A stretch of DNA of 64,000 nt from Elephas maximus indicus (GCF_024166365.1 NC_064827.1:75531135-75595134); one strand, 5' to 3'. Counted from the stretch's first letter, positions 28,150-40,310 are shown. Notes: generated by a model from the sequence alone, not told the origin. Program-made: numbers and translations.

Positions 28150-28870
28150 ACTTTACCTCCTTGACATTTCTTAGCTTTGTGGTGCCCTCTCTATTCCCTG
28201 GTCACGGCTGCCTTGTTCGGGCCTTGTTTCCTTTTACCTGGGCTATGGAACAGCTTCCTACTTAAGGATCTTTCTAAAATGCAACCTGATCATGTAATTC
28301 CTCTGCTTAAAAACTGCCTATGAACTAAAACTATTTACACAATAAAACCCAAACTCTTCAGACTGGCATTTGAGCACCTTCATGACCTGTCTTGTCTATA
28401 CCTTTCTCTCCAGTCATTTCTTCCCTCATTTCCCTCTTAATCTCTTTCAAATACATTCTCTCTCTATCCTAATTCACAGGATTGCTTCTGGCTTCCCGTA
28501 CACGAGTCATGCAGGATCTCTAACTTCTACGGCTTTGTGTTATCCTCCTGCCTTTCTCTTTTTCTCTAGAACCTACCTAGAAAAATCCCAGCTTAAGGTG
28601 CAATTCAAATGTCTATTCTGGTAAGCCTTCCTTGATTCTGCAAATAGAGGCACTCACCTCACTCCCTATTCTATACTTGTAGAGTTCCTCATACACTCTT
28701 CAACTTCCACTATTATTACTCTGGATTGTACTTCTGTATCTGCTTCTATTTGCCTCCCAAACTCCAAAGCCAAGACTAAGGACTCTCAAGGTCAGCAACC
28801 ATGTCTGTATAATTTGTGACCCCAGCACCCCTCCCCCCAACACAAACAATAGCTACTCAGTAAATGGCCG
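28150..28870 (+). repeat. L2-type LINE 3' region
   Basis: The order matches L2: gaccctcttcag-like middle (caaactcttcagactgg), gaccttcatgacctg-like text, ccttccttgattctgc, ctctcaaggtcagcaaccatg, and a tail near agctactcagtaaatg. Confidence 0.7.
28786..28794 (+). promoter_or_regulatory. Consensus SF-1/GCNF extended half-site in an L2 relic
   Basis: TCAAGGTCA is the full consensus for monomeric NR5A binding and for GCNF half-sites. It lies within the L2 3' region in an NR6A1 intron. Occupancy is unknown. Confidence 0.35.
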
Positions 28871-29056
28871 TGGAATCTGACCTAATATGTTGAAGTTTAA
28901 CTCTTATTTTTCCAATGAAGGATCCCATAGCAGAGTGAGATTCTTAATGACAAATCTATTCCTTTTCCTTAGAACCCAGTCAGCAGCAACACATGTTCTA
29001 GAGTTGGGACTGTTCAATAGTACTTTCTGTAATGATGGAAATGATTTATATCTGTT

Positions 29057-29197
29057 CTGTCCAATCCAGTAGCCACAAGCAACATGTAGCTACTGAGCAC
29101 TTGGAACGGGCTAGTGGAAATGAGGAATTCTATTTTTAATTTTCATAACTTTCAATTTTAACAGCCACATTAGGCTAGTGGCTACTACACTGGACAG
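29057..29197. mobile_element. Short hAT-like DNA transposon remnant with terminal inverted repeats
   Basis: The left end ctgtccaatccagtagccac mirrors the right end gtggctactacactggacag. The centre is AT-rich. The layout fits a non-autonomous, internally deleted element. Confidence 0.75.
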
Positions 29198-29983
29198 TGC
29201 AGCTCTAGATCATCCTTGGCAAGATGCTGCCCCAGGAAGTAAAAATTCCCTCAAAAATTTAGATTTTACAGGCCCCTACTTTGGTCTTAGGGGCTCAAAG
29301 GACTGGCAGCAGTGGGATGGGGTGCCTTATGGAGCTCAAAGCCATAGAAAGCCCTGCACTTCTAACGATTCCTATCTACCTGCTGAGTTATTATTCGGTG
29401 CCATCGAGTCAGTTCTGACTCATAGCGACCTCATGCACAACAGAAAAAAACACGTGCGGTCCTATGCCATCCTTACAATCATTCTGTTAATACATCTTGT
29501 CGAGGGTCTGCCTCTTTTTTGCTGAACCTCTACTTAACCAAGCATGATGTCCTCCTTTTCCACAGACTGATCCCTCCTGATACACATCCAAAATAGGTGA
29601 GATGAAGTCTCGCCATCCTCTCTTTTAAGAAGCATTCTGGCTGTACTTCCTCTAAGACAGATTTGTTTGTTGTCCTGGCAGTCCATGGTACAGTCAATAT
29701 TCTTCACCAATGCCATAATTCAAATTCATCAATTCTTCTTCCATCTTTCCTTATTCATTGTTCAGCTTTCGCATGCATATGAGGCACCGAAAATACCATG
29801 GCTTGGGCCAGGTGTACCTTAGTCCTCAAGGTGACAACTTTGCTTTTTAACATTTTAAAGAGGTCTTTTGCAACAGATTTGTCCAATGCAATACTTCACT
29901 TGACTTCTTGACTTTTTTTCCATGGGCAGTGATTGTGGATCCAAGTAAAATGAAATCCTTGATGACGTCAATATTTTATCCAC

Positions 29984-30784
29984 TTATGTGATGTTGTTTA
30001 TTGGTTCAGTTGTGAGGATTTTTGTCTTCTTTATGTTGAAGTGTAATTCATACTGAAGGCTGTAGTCTTTGATCTTCATCGGTAAGTGCTTCAAGTCCTC
30101 TTCACTCTCAGCAAGCAAGGCTGTGTCATCTGCGTATTGCAGGTTGTTAATGAGTCTTCCTTCAATCCTGGTGCTGCGTTCTTCTTCATATAGTCCAGCT
30201 TCTTGGATTTTTTGCTCAGCATACAGATTGAATAAATATGGTGAAAGGATACAACCTTGATGCACACCTGCCCTCATTTTAAACCATGTAATATGCCCTT
30301 GTTTTGTTTGAACATCTGCCTCTTGGCCTATGTACAGGTTCCACATAAGCACAGTTAAGTGTTCTGGGATTCCCATTTTTTGTAACGTTATCCATAATTT
30401 GTTATGATCCACAGAGTTGAATGCCTTTGCATAGTCAATAAAGCACTGGTAAACATCTTTCTGGTATTCTTTGCTTTCAGTCAAGATCCATCTGACGTAA
30501 GCAATGACATCCCTCATTCTACATCCTCTTCTGAATCCGGCTTGAAGTTCTGGCAGTTCCCTGTCAATGAACTGCTGCAGCCACTTTTGAATTATCTTCA
30601 GCATAATTTTACTTGCATGTGATATTAATGATATTGTTTGATAATTTCTGCATTCTGTTGGATCTTTCTTTAAAATGGGCACGAACATGGATTTCTTCCA
30701 GTCAGTTGGCCAGGTAGCTGTCTTCCAAATTTCTTGGCATAGATGAGTAAGCGCTTCCAGCATCGATTCCATTTGTTGAAACAT
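29984..30784 (-). pseudogene. RTE reverse transcriptase domain, open over 266 codons
   Basis: This part of the LINE polyprotein shows reverse transcriptase motifs in order: FRRGCRMRDVI, FIDYAKAFNSVDHN (motif A), HQGCILSPYLFNLYAE (motif B) and LQYADDTALLAES (motif C, catalytic aspartates kept). The upstream thumb/endonuclease part is out of frame or disrupted, so it is a domain relic and not a working gene. It is not a host gene. Confidence 0.85.
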
Positions 30785-30885
30785 CTCCGTTAGTATTCAG
30801 TCAGTTCCTGGAGCCTCGTTTTTCGCCAATGCTTTCAGTACAGTTTGGACATCTTCCTTCGATACCACGAGTTCTTGATTATATG

Positions 30886-31365
30886 CTGTCTTAATCATCT
30901 AGCACTGCTCTAACAGAAATACCACAAGTGAATGGCTTTGACAAAGGGAAATCTATTCTCTCCCAGTCCAGTAGGTTACAAGTCCAAATTCAGGGCATCG
31001 GCTCCAGGGTAAGGTTTTCTCTCTGTCGGCTCTGGAGGAAGGTCCTTGTCCCCAGTCTTCCCCTGATCGAGGAGGTTCTCGGGCACAGGGACTCCATAGC
31101 CAAAGGACACGCTCTGCTCCTGGTGGTATGAGGTCCCCTGTCTCTCTGCTTACTTCTTTCTTTTATATCTCAAGAGACTGCCTCAAGACACAATCCAATT
31201 TTGTAGCCCGAGTGAGTCCTGCCTCACTAACACAACTGCCGCCCATCCTCCCTCATTAACATCACAGAGACAGGATTTACAACAGACAGGGAAATCACAC
31301 AATACTGGGAATCGTGGCCCAGCCCAACTGATGCACACGTTTGGGGGGACAGAATTCAGTCTATG
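30886..31365 (+). mobile_element. LTR-like element (MaLR/MLT-like solo LTR) nested in the RTE
   Basis: It begins near TGTCTTAATCATCTAGCACT and ends near cagaattcagtctatg. The pentamer ATATG flanks it (30881-30885 and 31366-31370), consistent with a 5-base target duplication. It interrupts the RTE between text that is contiguous in the copy at 53490-53520. No coding capacity. Confidence 0.72.
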
Positions 31366-31948
31366 ATATGTGCTATCTCCTGAAATGGTTGAACGTTGAC
31401 CAATTCTTTTGGTACAGTGACTCTGTATTACTTCCATCTTCTTTTGATGCTTCCTGCATCGTTGAATTTTTTGCCCATAGAATCCTTCGATATTGCAATT
31501 CGAGGCTTGAATCAAGTTTTCTTCTGTTCTTTCGGCTTAAGAAATGCTGAGCGTGCTTCCCTTTTGGTTTTCTAACTCCAGATCTTTGCACATTTCATTA
31601 TGATACTTTACTTTGTCTTCTCAAGCTGCCCTTTGAAATCTTCTGTTCAGCTCTTTTACTTCATTATTTCTTCCTTTTGCTTTAGCTACTTTATGTTCAG
31701 GAGTTAAGTTTCAGAGTCTCTTCTGACATCCATTTTGACCCCCTTTTTTTTTCTTTTCTGTCTTTTTAATGACCTTTTGCTTTCATCACGTATGATGTCT
31801 TTGATGTCATTCCACAACTCACCCGGTCTCGTCATTAGTGTTCAATGCGTCAAGTCTATTCTTGTGGTGGTCTCTAAATTCAGGTGGGATACACTCTAGG
31901 TCGTCCGTTGGCTCTTGTGGACTTGTTTTAATTTTCTTTAGCTTCCAT

Positions 31949-32393
31949 CATTTTGTCATCATTTTTTTAACAAAAGTCCATCATTTTGTCATCTGATGTG
32001 TTTTTTCCTATGTATTGTAAATACTATATGATGTTAATGGGATTAGTGGCAGTGATGTTAAGGCAAGACTCAGTCTTAAGCCAATCTCTTTTAAGATATA
32101 AAAGGGAGAAAACTAACAGACATGGGGAACCTCATATCACCAAGAAAGAAGCACCGGTACCATAGTGCATCCTTTGGACCTGGGATCCCTGTACTGAAAA
32201 GCTCCTCTACCAGGGGAAGACTGACGACAAGGACTTTCACCCAGAGCCAACGGACAGAAAGCCTTTGCCTGGAGCCGACGTCCTGAATTCGGATTCTAGC
32301 CCACTAGACTGTGAAAGAATAAACTTCTGTTTGCTGAAGTTATCCACTTGTGGTATTTCTGTTATAGCAGCACTAGATAACTAAGACGGTCTG
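31949..32393 (-). mobile_element. Second LTR-like element of the same family, inverted
   Basis: On the minus strand it starts at about 32393 with TGTCTTAGTTATCTAGTGCT and runs parallel to the copy at 30886 (ACAGAAATACCACAAGTG, then CAGGACGTCGGCTCCAGG). Its far end is less clear. About 30 bases of RTE text present in the other copy are missing at the junction. Confidence 0.7.
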
Positions 32394-34399
32394 TTCTGCT
32401 GCTGGCCCCTAGGCTTGTTTTGATCAATGATATTAAGCTTCTCCATTGTTTCTTTTCACAGATATAGTCAATTTGATTCCTGTGTTTTAAATTTGGTGAG
32501 GTCCATGTGTATAGCTGCCGTTTATGCTGCTGAAAAAAGGTCTTGCAAAATTCTATCACGTGATCTCCCATGCTGTTTCTATCACCAAGACTACCGATTC
32601 TACTTTGTTTCCAACTTTTGCATTCCAAGCACCGGCAATTATCAACGCACCTTGATGGCATGTTTGATCCATTTCAGACTGTAGAAGTTGGTAAAAATCT
32701 TCAATTTTTTCTTCTTTGGCATTAGTGGCTGGTGCATAAATTTAAATAATAATCATATTAACTGGTCTTCCTTGTAAGCCTATGGATATTATTATATCAC
32801 TGGCAGCGCTGTATTTCAGAAGAGATCTTGAAATGTTCTTTTTGACAATGAATGCGATTCTATTCCTCTTCAATTTGTCATTCCTGGCATAACAGAATGC
32901 ATGATTGTTCAATTCAAAATGGCCAATATCAGTCCACTTCAGCTCACTAAAGGCCTAGAATATTGATCTTCAGGAGTTCCATTTCTTTTTTGACAACTTC
33001 CAATTTTCCTTGATTTATACTTCGTACATTCTATGTTCCGATTATTCATGGATGTTTGCAGTTGTTTCTTCTCATTCTGAGTCATACCACATCAGCAGAT
33101 GAAGGTACCAAAAGCCTTACTTCACTCACATCACTAAGGTTGACTCAGTCATATTCTAAGTGCCTTCTAACCCGAGGGGTTCATCTTCTGGCACTCAGAC
33201 AATGTTCCTCTGCTACCTGTAAGGTTTTCACTGGCCAATTTTTTCAGAAATATATCGCCAGGTCCTTCTTCCTAGTCTGTCTTAGTCTGGAAGCTCTACT
33301 GAAACCTGTCCACTGTGGGTGACCCTACTGGTATTTGAAATACCAGTGGCATAGTTTCCAGCATCACAGCAACACGCAAGCCACCACTGTACAATAAACT
33401 GACAGATAAGTGTAGAGAGCCTGGGAAAATCTATCACTCTACAGGAGAGTAGAGCTCAGAGGCTGACACTGTAGGCAGCCCAGGATGAACTGATGGATTC
33501 AAGGCAAATGGGAGGGTGGGTTTCTGGGGCCAGCTCTGCAAATCCTGACAATATCAGAGCAGGCTGACTGCTATCCAAATACTCTGTCGGCCCAGATTTA
33601 CATGTAGAGCAGGAGACAGGAACTTAATGGAAACAATGAATCGGAGTCTCTGGACAAGGGGTTAGGTCATCTGCAAAGTCAAGTAGCTCTGTATATAGGA
33701 CAAAGTGTCAGCTGACTTCAAAACTGTGTCATTTATACATTACTCTGAAACTAGTAAGCACTATTAATAAGGAAATATTAGAAAACCAGGGAGAAGAGCC
33801 AGCACCCAGACTCATTCTTCCCTCCCTCCGCTGTACAAAGGGCCTTTGAACTTGAGCCTTGGCTTGTATTTATACCATGATTACATGTCAGAGGGGTGAT
33901 GCACCCCAGTCATGTGTAGAGAAGCATGGAGGCTAACTTTCACCGATGGGGCACCTTTTCTTTCTTCATTCTTGGCGTCCTGGAATCCCATGGCTTCCAT
34001 TATTTTATACTGTTTAATAAAGGTGGTTTCCTAAAATGTCTATTTAAATGTGATTTAAGCTTTATAAGACTTTTCATATGCATAAACTTATAAGCCAGGA
34101 AAATCTCAACAGGTCATTTATCCTGATTTTGGGGTCAGAAAATGTGCCCCATATGTACAAAGTGAGTAAGTAAAAAGAGCGCTTGGACAGGCCATGGAGC
34201 AGGAGGGAGAGAGAAGATCTGCTCTAGACAAGTAGGTTAGAAGGATCCTGACCAGCTGGGATGAGACTTTATGCCAGAAAACAGTGGGGAAAACAGCTTA
34301 ATCTCCTAGTCCTATGCTCTTAACACCTCACCATTCAGGGAACCATCTACAATAGGCAGCTAAGATGCAGTGAAAGCTCAAGCTTTGCAGGCATTTATT

Positions 34400-34535
34400 A
34401 CCAGTCAATGCCACTAAAAAACATAAGCTTGATGAGGACACAGATTTGTGTGTGTTCTCTTCACTGCTGTATCCCCTGGGCTTGGAACAGTGGCTGGCAC
34501 ATGTTAGGTGTGCTCCATCTTGTTTGAATGAATAT
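34400..34535 (+). repeat. L2-type LINE 3' end
   Basis: aagcttgatgaggacacag followed by ctgctgtatcccctggg, ggctggcacatgttagg and a ttgaatgaat end is typical of the L2 3' end. Confidence 0.7.
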
Positions 34536-34904
34536 GGGAACTGAGACCCCCCCAAAGGACTTAATTACTGCTGACTTATTCTTTCAGCCCTATTTACTGC
34601 GGGGCTACTGTGGGTCACTGTGCTGGCAGTGGGGACAGGGGTCCAAAGACACGTGCAGGACCAGAGGAGAAAGGCACAGAGGTCAGGACTTGGGGTCACC
34701 AACACCAACCATCCCTGGCTCTGGGCAGAGGGCAGCAGGGGCCTCGCAGCAGCCTCAAAGTTACATTTCCGGGGCCCCCGACTAAGCCTGAGGCCATGTA
34801 GACCCAGAAGGAGCTGCCACCCTGTACAGATCACAGCTCACAATGCTTTGTACCTCTCCTTGTTCCCCTCTTCTGGGCAGAGCAAGGCCTGGCTAATGAA
34901 ACAC

Positions 34905-35095
34905 TATGGGTTGGGATCTCAGCACTCAAATCTAGGCTACGGGTTCAAATCCAAAACCCTCAAGGGCATGTCTTTCAGAATTTGTTTCCTTGTCTACAAA
35001 ATAGGCAAAATAATGCTGGAAGCTGTGAGCATGAAAGAGACAGTAATATGAACTACCTAGCTCAGTGCCTGGCACACAATAGGTACTATGATGGC
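34905..35095 (+). repeat. MIR SINE relic
   Basis: The landmarks are ggcta-cgggttcaaatcc, cttgtctacaaaataggc, and the tail gcctggcacacaataggtac. Confidence 0.75.
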
Positions 35096-35229
35096 TCATA
35101 GGAGGTCTCTTTCTTGGATTATACACTATAGCTCAGAGCCCCTCCTCACATTTTAGGCAAAATTTAGATTTTTGTTTTCCCAGATGCACTATTTTACCTC
35201 AGTGATGTAGATGGATAAAAATAAGAGTT

Positions 35230-35410
35230 TACTACTGTGCTAAGCTTTACTGTACAATACCATTTATTCCACACAACTACCTGGTTGAGGAGGTACTGTC
35301 ATCATCCTCATTTTATGAAGTCAGATATTAAGGATCAAAGACTTGGCCAAGGTCACAGAGCTAGTTACTGACTAAGTGAGGATTCAAATCCAGGCCTGCA
35401 GGGCTTTAAT
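35230..35410 (-). repeat. MIR SINE relic, antisense
   Basis: Reversed MIR text: actgtcatcatcctcatttt, ggccaaggtcacagagctag, and gaggattcaaatccaggcc. The CCAAGGTCA inside it (35347-35355) is an NR5A-type half-site. Confidence 0.8.
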
Positions 35411-35500
35411 GCCCATCCTTTGGAATGCCAGTAAACCTTGCTCGCAAGGATGATAATGGTTTGGTTGCCTGAGATTTCCTCCCCAGCCAGCAGCCCTCAC

Positions 35501-35755
35501 CTGTGTAGTTCTTCATCTGATGGCGAGTACTTGGCGGTGACATCAGCCAGCTCTCCAAAGATCTGCTTGCTATAAACGGTGAGGGAGGATAGCAGAATTA
35601 ACTCCTGCCAGGTGGAGCTCAGGAGGCATGTGTAATCCTTGATTGAGAGCTCGCAGAAGAAGGGCAGTTTCTTGATCCAGGCGATCTGTCTAAAGAGCAG
35701 CTCATCGGCCAGGCGGCAAAGCAGAGCAAACAGCTCTGCCTGTGTCACAGCATAT
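35501..35755 (-). CDS. NR6A1: NR6A1 coding exon, LBD residues 275-360
   Basis: 255 nt, acceptor accccccag, donor GTGAGG. Completes Gly275 and encodes YAVTQAELFALLCRLADELL, then the nuclear-receptor signature region FRQIAWIKKLPFFCELSIKD and STWQELILLSSLTVYSKQIF, ending YSPSDEELH and two bases of Arg360. This is the core of the ligand-binding fold (helices 3-5) and matches GCNF throughout. Confidence 0.97.
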
Positions 35756-37107
35756 CTGGGGGGTGGGGGTGGGGATAGGGAAAAGTCACTTCCATTGGCT
35801 GGAGGGTGAGGACAAGGGTATAAGGAGAAGGTACTTCTGAGGGCACAAATGGTTGTTGCAGTGGGCTCCTTGCCCTTGACCATGGATCTCCAGCTCCACT
35901 CAACTCAGGCTTTTGATAAGGGACAGGACTGAAGCCTGCAGCTGCCCCTCAGAGCTGGAAGGGCAGGTTTAGTGAGAAAGAGTTGCTAAGGGGTAAGGAG
36001 GCTTAGAAATTTGTATAAGTACCAAGGAATATGACTTTTAAAGTTGGTGTCCTCTAATGTTCCATGTCTTAGAGAAAATTACCAGTCATTCCTGTTCTAG
36101 TTTTGACAATGAGAGCTCCAATGCAGTAGATCTCATACCCACCCAACACAGGAGCTGGCACAAAAAAAGAGCTTCCAGGCAGATGGCTGAGGAGAATGGA
36201 ACGTGGCCAGAGGCTTTTCCTGCTCTCACTGCACCCCCTGGTGGCAAGAGTTCAGGAGCCAGAATTGCTCAGCCCTTCCTCTACGCTACTGTGGAAGGAG
36301 CAGGGCATTTTGTGTCTCTGGGCTAGAGGGGTCCTCTGAGGCCACTGACTCAGGGGTCCCAGCTTTTTCCCTTCAAGGACCATTGATAGGACTCCTCCCC
36401 AAGCCCCTATGCTCAGATTTATAAAGGCTTTGTAAGGCCTTCTTGTGGGTGGATATTTGAGTCTTGTTTTGAAACCAGAGATTTGCTTAAGAAACCTCAG
36501 GATACCTTTTGGGGATCTAAGCTTGATTATTCTCAAACAGCCTATGCTCCAGGCCAAAGGAGTAATGGATGCAAGCAATGGGTAGGCCGGAAGGCTGAAC
36601 TATTATCTGAGGTAGAGCCTGCTGAGCAATGAAAGCTTTTCCTTTCACTCAGGCCTGCACACACAGCAGTCACATGCTACCAGGGGTAACCATGAGTGTG
36701 CTGGCTGGGAATGTCGAAGGCCACAACCAATTAGGGGCTGTTAAAAGGCTTAGAATTGATGTATGAATATCCCACGAAGTATAGCTCATCTCTAGCATAG
36801 AAGCGCTTAGACCCAAGCCAGGGCCTGGCTTACCTAGGCCCAAGCAGGAGCAAAGGCCTTTCAATCCCAGTTCCATAGGGACTGATAAATAGCTTCAACT
36901 CTATAAGAAAAGACACACAAGAAAAAAATTGAGGGTACGCTGACTTCAGGGATAAGTATGGATTTGTCCTCTGATGCTTCAGTCGTTGCTCACTATCCTC
37001 CCTCACTCATTCTGAAGCGTGAGGTATAGCAGCCAGGGCTGCAGACTGGTGTGGGGTAGGAGAACATTCTGAGGCTAAAGGGGCCAAACAGGGCAGGGCT
37101 CACTCAC

Positions 37108-37335
37108 CCATCTTCAATCAACATAGGTGTGCCCAGTGGCTCCAGGTCCTCCGCTGACACGAGCTGGTGAATCAGACTGTATGACTGGGGATCCAGGCTG
37201 CGAGCTTGTGGGGGCAGAAGTGGCGAGTGGCCAGAATAGCTGAAAAGGTGCGGTATGTATTGATAGTGTGGAGGCATAGGCATCCCCATGTATTGTTCCC
37301 TGAATGCCATGAATCCGTTTAGCTCCACAGACCTA
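37108..37335 (-). CDS. NR6A1: NR6A1 coding exon, hinge to start of LBD, residues 199-275
   Basis: 228 nt if the upstream AG of the tandem acceptor CAGTAG is used (exon starts TAGGTCTG, giving Ser-Arg-Ser-Val, the human-like reading). It is 225 nt if the second AG is used (start 37332), dropping one serine. It encodes RSVELNGFMAFREQYMGM, HYQYIPHLFSYSGHSPLLP and SLDPQSYSLIHQLVSAED, with LGTPMLIEDG at the end. The donor is GTGAGT. Small changes from human sit in this linker (PMPPHY, LLPPQ, HQLVS). Confidence 0.96.
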
Positions 37336-37836
37336 CTGGAGAGAAAAGTCTCATGTCAAACAGAAACATGACAGGTTTAATGCCTATTCAAAGGAAATGA
37401 GCCAGGAGGTGGCTCAGGTGTTTTGTGGGCATGAGGTCTGTGTCTTCCTCAAGCCAGGGGATATAAGTAATGGCCAAATACATGACTTTTGTACTAAATT
37501 CCAATCTGTGAGAAAGGGACTCTGTGCAGATGTGTGTGTGTGTGGCTTATTACACCTAGTGCCTGGCAAAGTAGGTACTGAATAAATATTTGTTAAATAA
37601 ATTACTTTCGCAGATGCCATATCTAGAGAGTTTTCAATGGAATGTGGCATGTGACAACAACTCCCAAACATTCAAATGAAGGTATACACTAAGGGACAAC
37701 AGAATGAATAAAGGTTACAATGAAATATGAAGAGTCTTATCTCCTCCCCTTTCTTGGAGAAATCTAACCACTTTGTCCATTAAAAAAAAAAAAAGATTCT
37801 TTTCGCTTTTACTTAGATGCATCTCCTATAAAAGGA

Positions 37837-38062
37837 GTTGACAGAGTATGGCCCCACAGGCCAAATCTAACCCACGGCCTCTTTTGGTAAATAAAGTTCT
37901 ACTAGAACACAGTCACATTTATTTCTTTACATATTGTCTATGGCTGCTTTCACACTACAATGGCAGGACTGAATAGTTACGACCTACACTGTGTGGCCCG
38001 CAAAGCCTAAGATATTTACTATGTGGCCCTTTTAAAAAAAAACTTGTCAGTCCTTGCCCTAT
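37837..38062. mobile_element. hAT-type DNA transposon relic
   Basis: Internal text is diagnostic: gagtatggccccacaggcc, ttttggtaaataaagttc, ttgtctatggctgctttcac and gtggcccgcaaagcctaag. The ends aaggagttgacag and ttgtcagtccttg are inverted repeats. It lies in the intron before the 37108 exon. Confidence 0.82.
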
Positions 38063-39138
38063 AAGAAAGGTTTTTTGGGGAAAGGAAACCTCCCCTGGTA
38101 ACCAACTACTCAAAGAAAACTAGGGCTTTGAACCAGTTCTTCCCAGTTCAGTTATGGCCAAGGAGGTGACACTAGAAAAGATCTGAATTTTTAGAAGCTG
38201 GGTAAATCAGAATGGTAACCGAATGGGACAAATTACAGGAAACCCTGCTAGAACCTTTATCTCCCTCTTAAAAAACAATTGGCAGCATACGCACTGCACA
38301 GCAACCAAATCTCTTGCCTGTCGGATTTTGCATAAAGTTGGAAACAGTGCTATCCTGCTCAAAGATGGCAGCCGACCATGCCTCTTTGAATGTGTGTCAC
38401 TCTCCAGTCTTGTTAATAATCTAGTCCTCACACATCAGGCTTCTGAAAGGGCTCACTACACCTCTTCCAAGTCTCCCATTCCAGGGCTTTGACCTGTAAT
38501 TTTTCCCATTCTGGTTACCGTTCCAGATCACCCAAATTGTAAAAATTCGAGTATGTTCTGGTTTTCCTTCATTGGCCATGACTGAACCAGGAAGAACCTG
38601 TTTGAAGCCCTGAAGAAAACACACCTAGCTATTTCACACTTAAGAATTTAAAGACACCCTGCTTGAACCAAGAGCCTCTAACCTGGTATTTTCTTGTAGC
38701 AGCAAATCTGACTGGCTTAAAAAGCTTTCCTTCTTTCTTAAAATTTATGAAGTGAAAAACCTAACTCTTGCCGAGGCGGAGAAACTATACCTTAATTCGA
38801 TATTGTTTATGCGGTTTTTCTTATTTCAGTGATAAAATAAATGAGAGAAAAGAACTACATTTAAAATTATATTCTGTTAGGGGAAGATTGTATGGGCATG
38901 GATAATAGCTATAGCACTTTATCAGTCTGTAGAAGAGACTGTGGACATCTGCAAGGTCCTTAGCATAAAACTGGTTTGGAAATTCTGCTTTGTGTCATCC
39001 TGACCCTTATCCCAAGAGCCTGAGGGAGCAAGAGTACAATGAATGAGAGCCTGGCAGGAATTCCTAGCCCAGAGGTTCCTTCCTGGGCCCACTCTTGGGG
39101 CAGCCCCTAAGTAATGCTGGGCTTTCCTGGAAGCTCAC

Positions 39139-39293
39139 CTGGAGGACAGTGTGGAGCCTGGCGAGGGCTGGTTGCTCTCTGAAGCCCTGTTCCCAGGGGA
39201 GCTGTGGTCGCTGTCACCATGGTTGCTCCAGTGATTAGCCTCTTCCTCAAACTCCTGCCCAGACATGATCCTTTCGATCTCTTCCTCTGATAT
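39139..39293 (-). CDS. NR6A1: NR6A1 coding exon, hinge residues 148-199
   Basis: 155 nt, acceptor tatcaaag, donor GTGAGC. It encodes ISEEEIERIMSGQEFEEEAN, then HWSNHGDSDHSSPGNRASES and NQPSPGSTLSS with two bases of Ser199. The acidic start and the Ser/Pro-rich tail form the hinge, a region unlike that of other receptors and typical of GCNF. Confidence 0.97.
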
Positions 39294-39449
39294 CTTTGAT
39301 AAGGAATCAATACATGTTAGGCTGCTCAATCTCTGTTCCTTCCTCAAGACCGAGAGCTTATTCAAACTCCACAGGGATTCCCAGGGCTCTCTAGAGAGAA
39401 ACACAAATTTCTTCACATCCACCCCCATACTCCAGGCCTCTCACTAATC

Positions 39450-39730
39450 TTAGGGTAGCTTGGTTGCTTGCCTCCAAAAACCATGGCCCACCATTGTCTT
39501 CTTCCTGCCTATCTATCCTACTCTCAAGCCACAAAGCCTCTGTGGTCTTCAAAACTCCTCTTTGTCCTTGCGCCTATTTTTTCCTACCCCTGAAACACCA
39601 CTCCTCAATGACAAACTCCTTCTTGGCCTTTAAGACCCAATTAAAATGTCACCTCCTTTGTGAAAACCTCTATCACCAAACAAACAGAATTGCAGGTCCT
39701 TCTATCCACTTATAATATTGTATATTCTGA
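39450..39730 (+). repeat. L2-type LINE relic
   Basis: caagccacaaagcctctgtgg, cttggcctttaagacccaa and tgtcacctcctttgtgaaaa are L2 3' region text. Confidence 0.6.
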
Positions 39731-39739
39731 GAAGGGCAG

Positions 39740-39965
39740 GATAGCACAGTAGTTAAGAGTCACACCAAATACAGGTTCTGTCACTCTCTAGCTGTATAAT
39801 CTTGGGCAAGTCATTTAACTATTTGAACCTAAGTTCCTTCATTTTTATGGTGGGAGAGAATAGTAGTATCTATCTCATAGGATTGTTGTGAGGATTAAAT
39901 TAGTAAATATATATCAAGTGCTTAGAAAAGGGCCTGGCACATAGCAACTATTATGAAAATGCTGC
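39740..39965 (+). repeat. MIR SINE relic
   Basis: It runs ggatagcacagtagttaag, ctctagctgtataatcttgg, ttgttgtgaggattaaat and cctggcacatagcaac, close to full length. Confidence 0.85.
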
Positions 39966-40099
39966 TGATGACATCATCATCGTTATTCTTTCTAATACTT
40001 ATTGTAATGTATCATAAATACACCCTCTACAAGACCTAGGGTCATGATAGAATCTAAAAAAGAGTAGCTACTCATTAAATACATGTTGTATAAACAAAT

Positions 40100-40310
40100 G
40101 TCACTCATTAAGTACCAACCATGTACCTCCACATGGATTTTCTAAGTAAGAGAACATTCCTAAGCTTATTAAATAACAGAAGAAACTGCAGCTCAGACAA
40201 GTGACCTACTTCCCTAAGATCACACGGTGTGCCCATGCTTAGGTAACAGTTTGAGGAAAAGGCCAAGGTGTCCAAGTATTCAGGCTCCAAGTCCAGTGAT
40301 CTAGCTATTA
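40100..40310 (-). repeat. MIR-like relic, antisense
   Basis: A reversed order of cattaagtaccaaccatgta, aaactgcagctcagacaagtg and aagatcacacggtg is seen. Confidence 0.55.

Larger units (their letters stand above)
29389..33403 (-). mobile_element. RTE (BovB-type) LINE, near full length, sense to NR6A1, with two nested insertions
   Basis: The 5' end (33403) starts like the plus-strand copy at 51821, and the 3' end (29389) carries the gtgagtcagaactgac-type tail. In between lie remnants of an APE-type endonuclease (about 32660-32400, with a KHRNQIDYI string) and of reverse transcriptase. The frame is broken at several places, so the element is not intact. Two LTR-like elements (30886-31365 and about 31949-32393) interrupt it, making it older than they are. 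RTE elements are abundant in afrotherians. Confidence 0.88.
23744..35500 (-). other. NR6A1: NR6A1 large intron within the LBD
   Basis: 11.8 kb with no host exon that I recognise. It contains a MIR near 23935, reversed MIRs near 24330 and 35230, an AfroSINE at 26937, an L2 tract at 28150-28870, a hAT remnant at 29057, and the RTE with nested LTR-like elements at 29389-33403. Confidence 0.9.

Noticed and set aside
29984..30784. 266-codon reverse transcriptase as a host gene
   Set aside because: It is flanked by LINE sequence, lacks the rest of the protein in frame, and has RTE motif order; it is a LINE relic.
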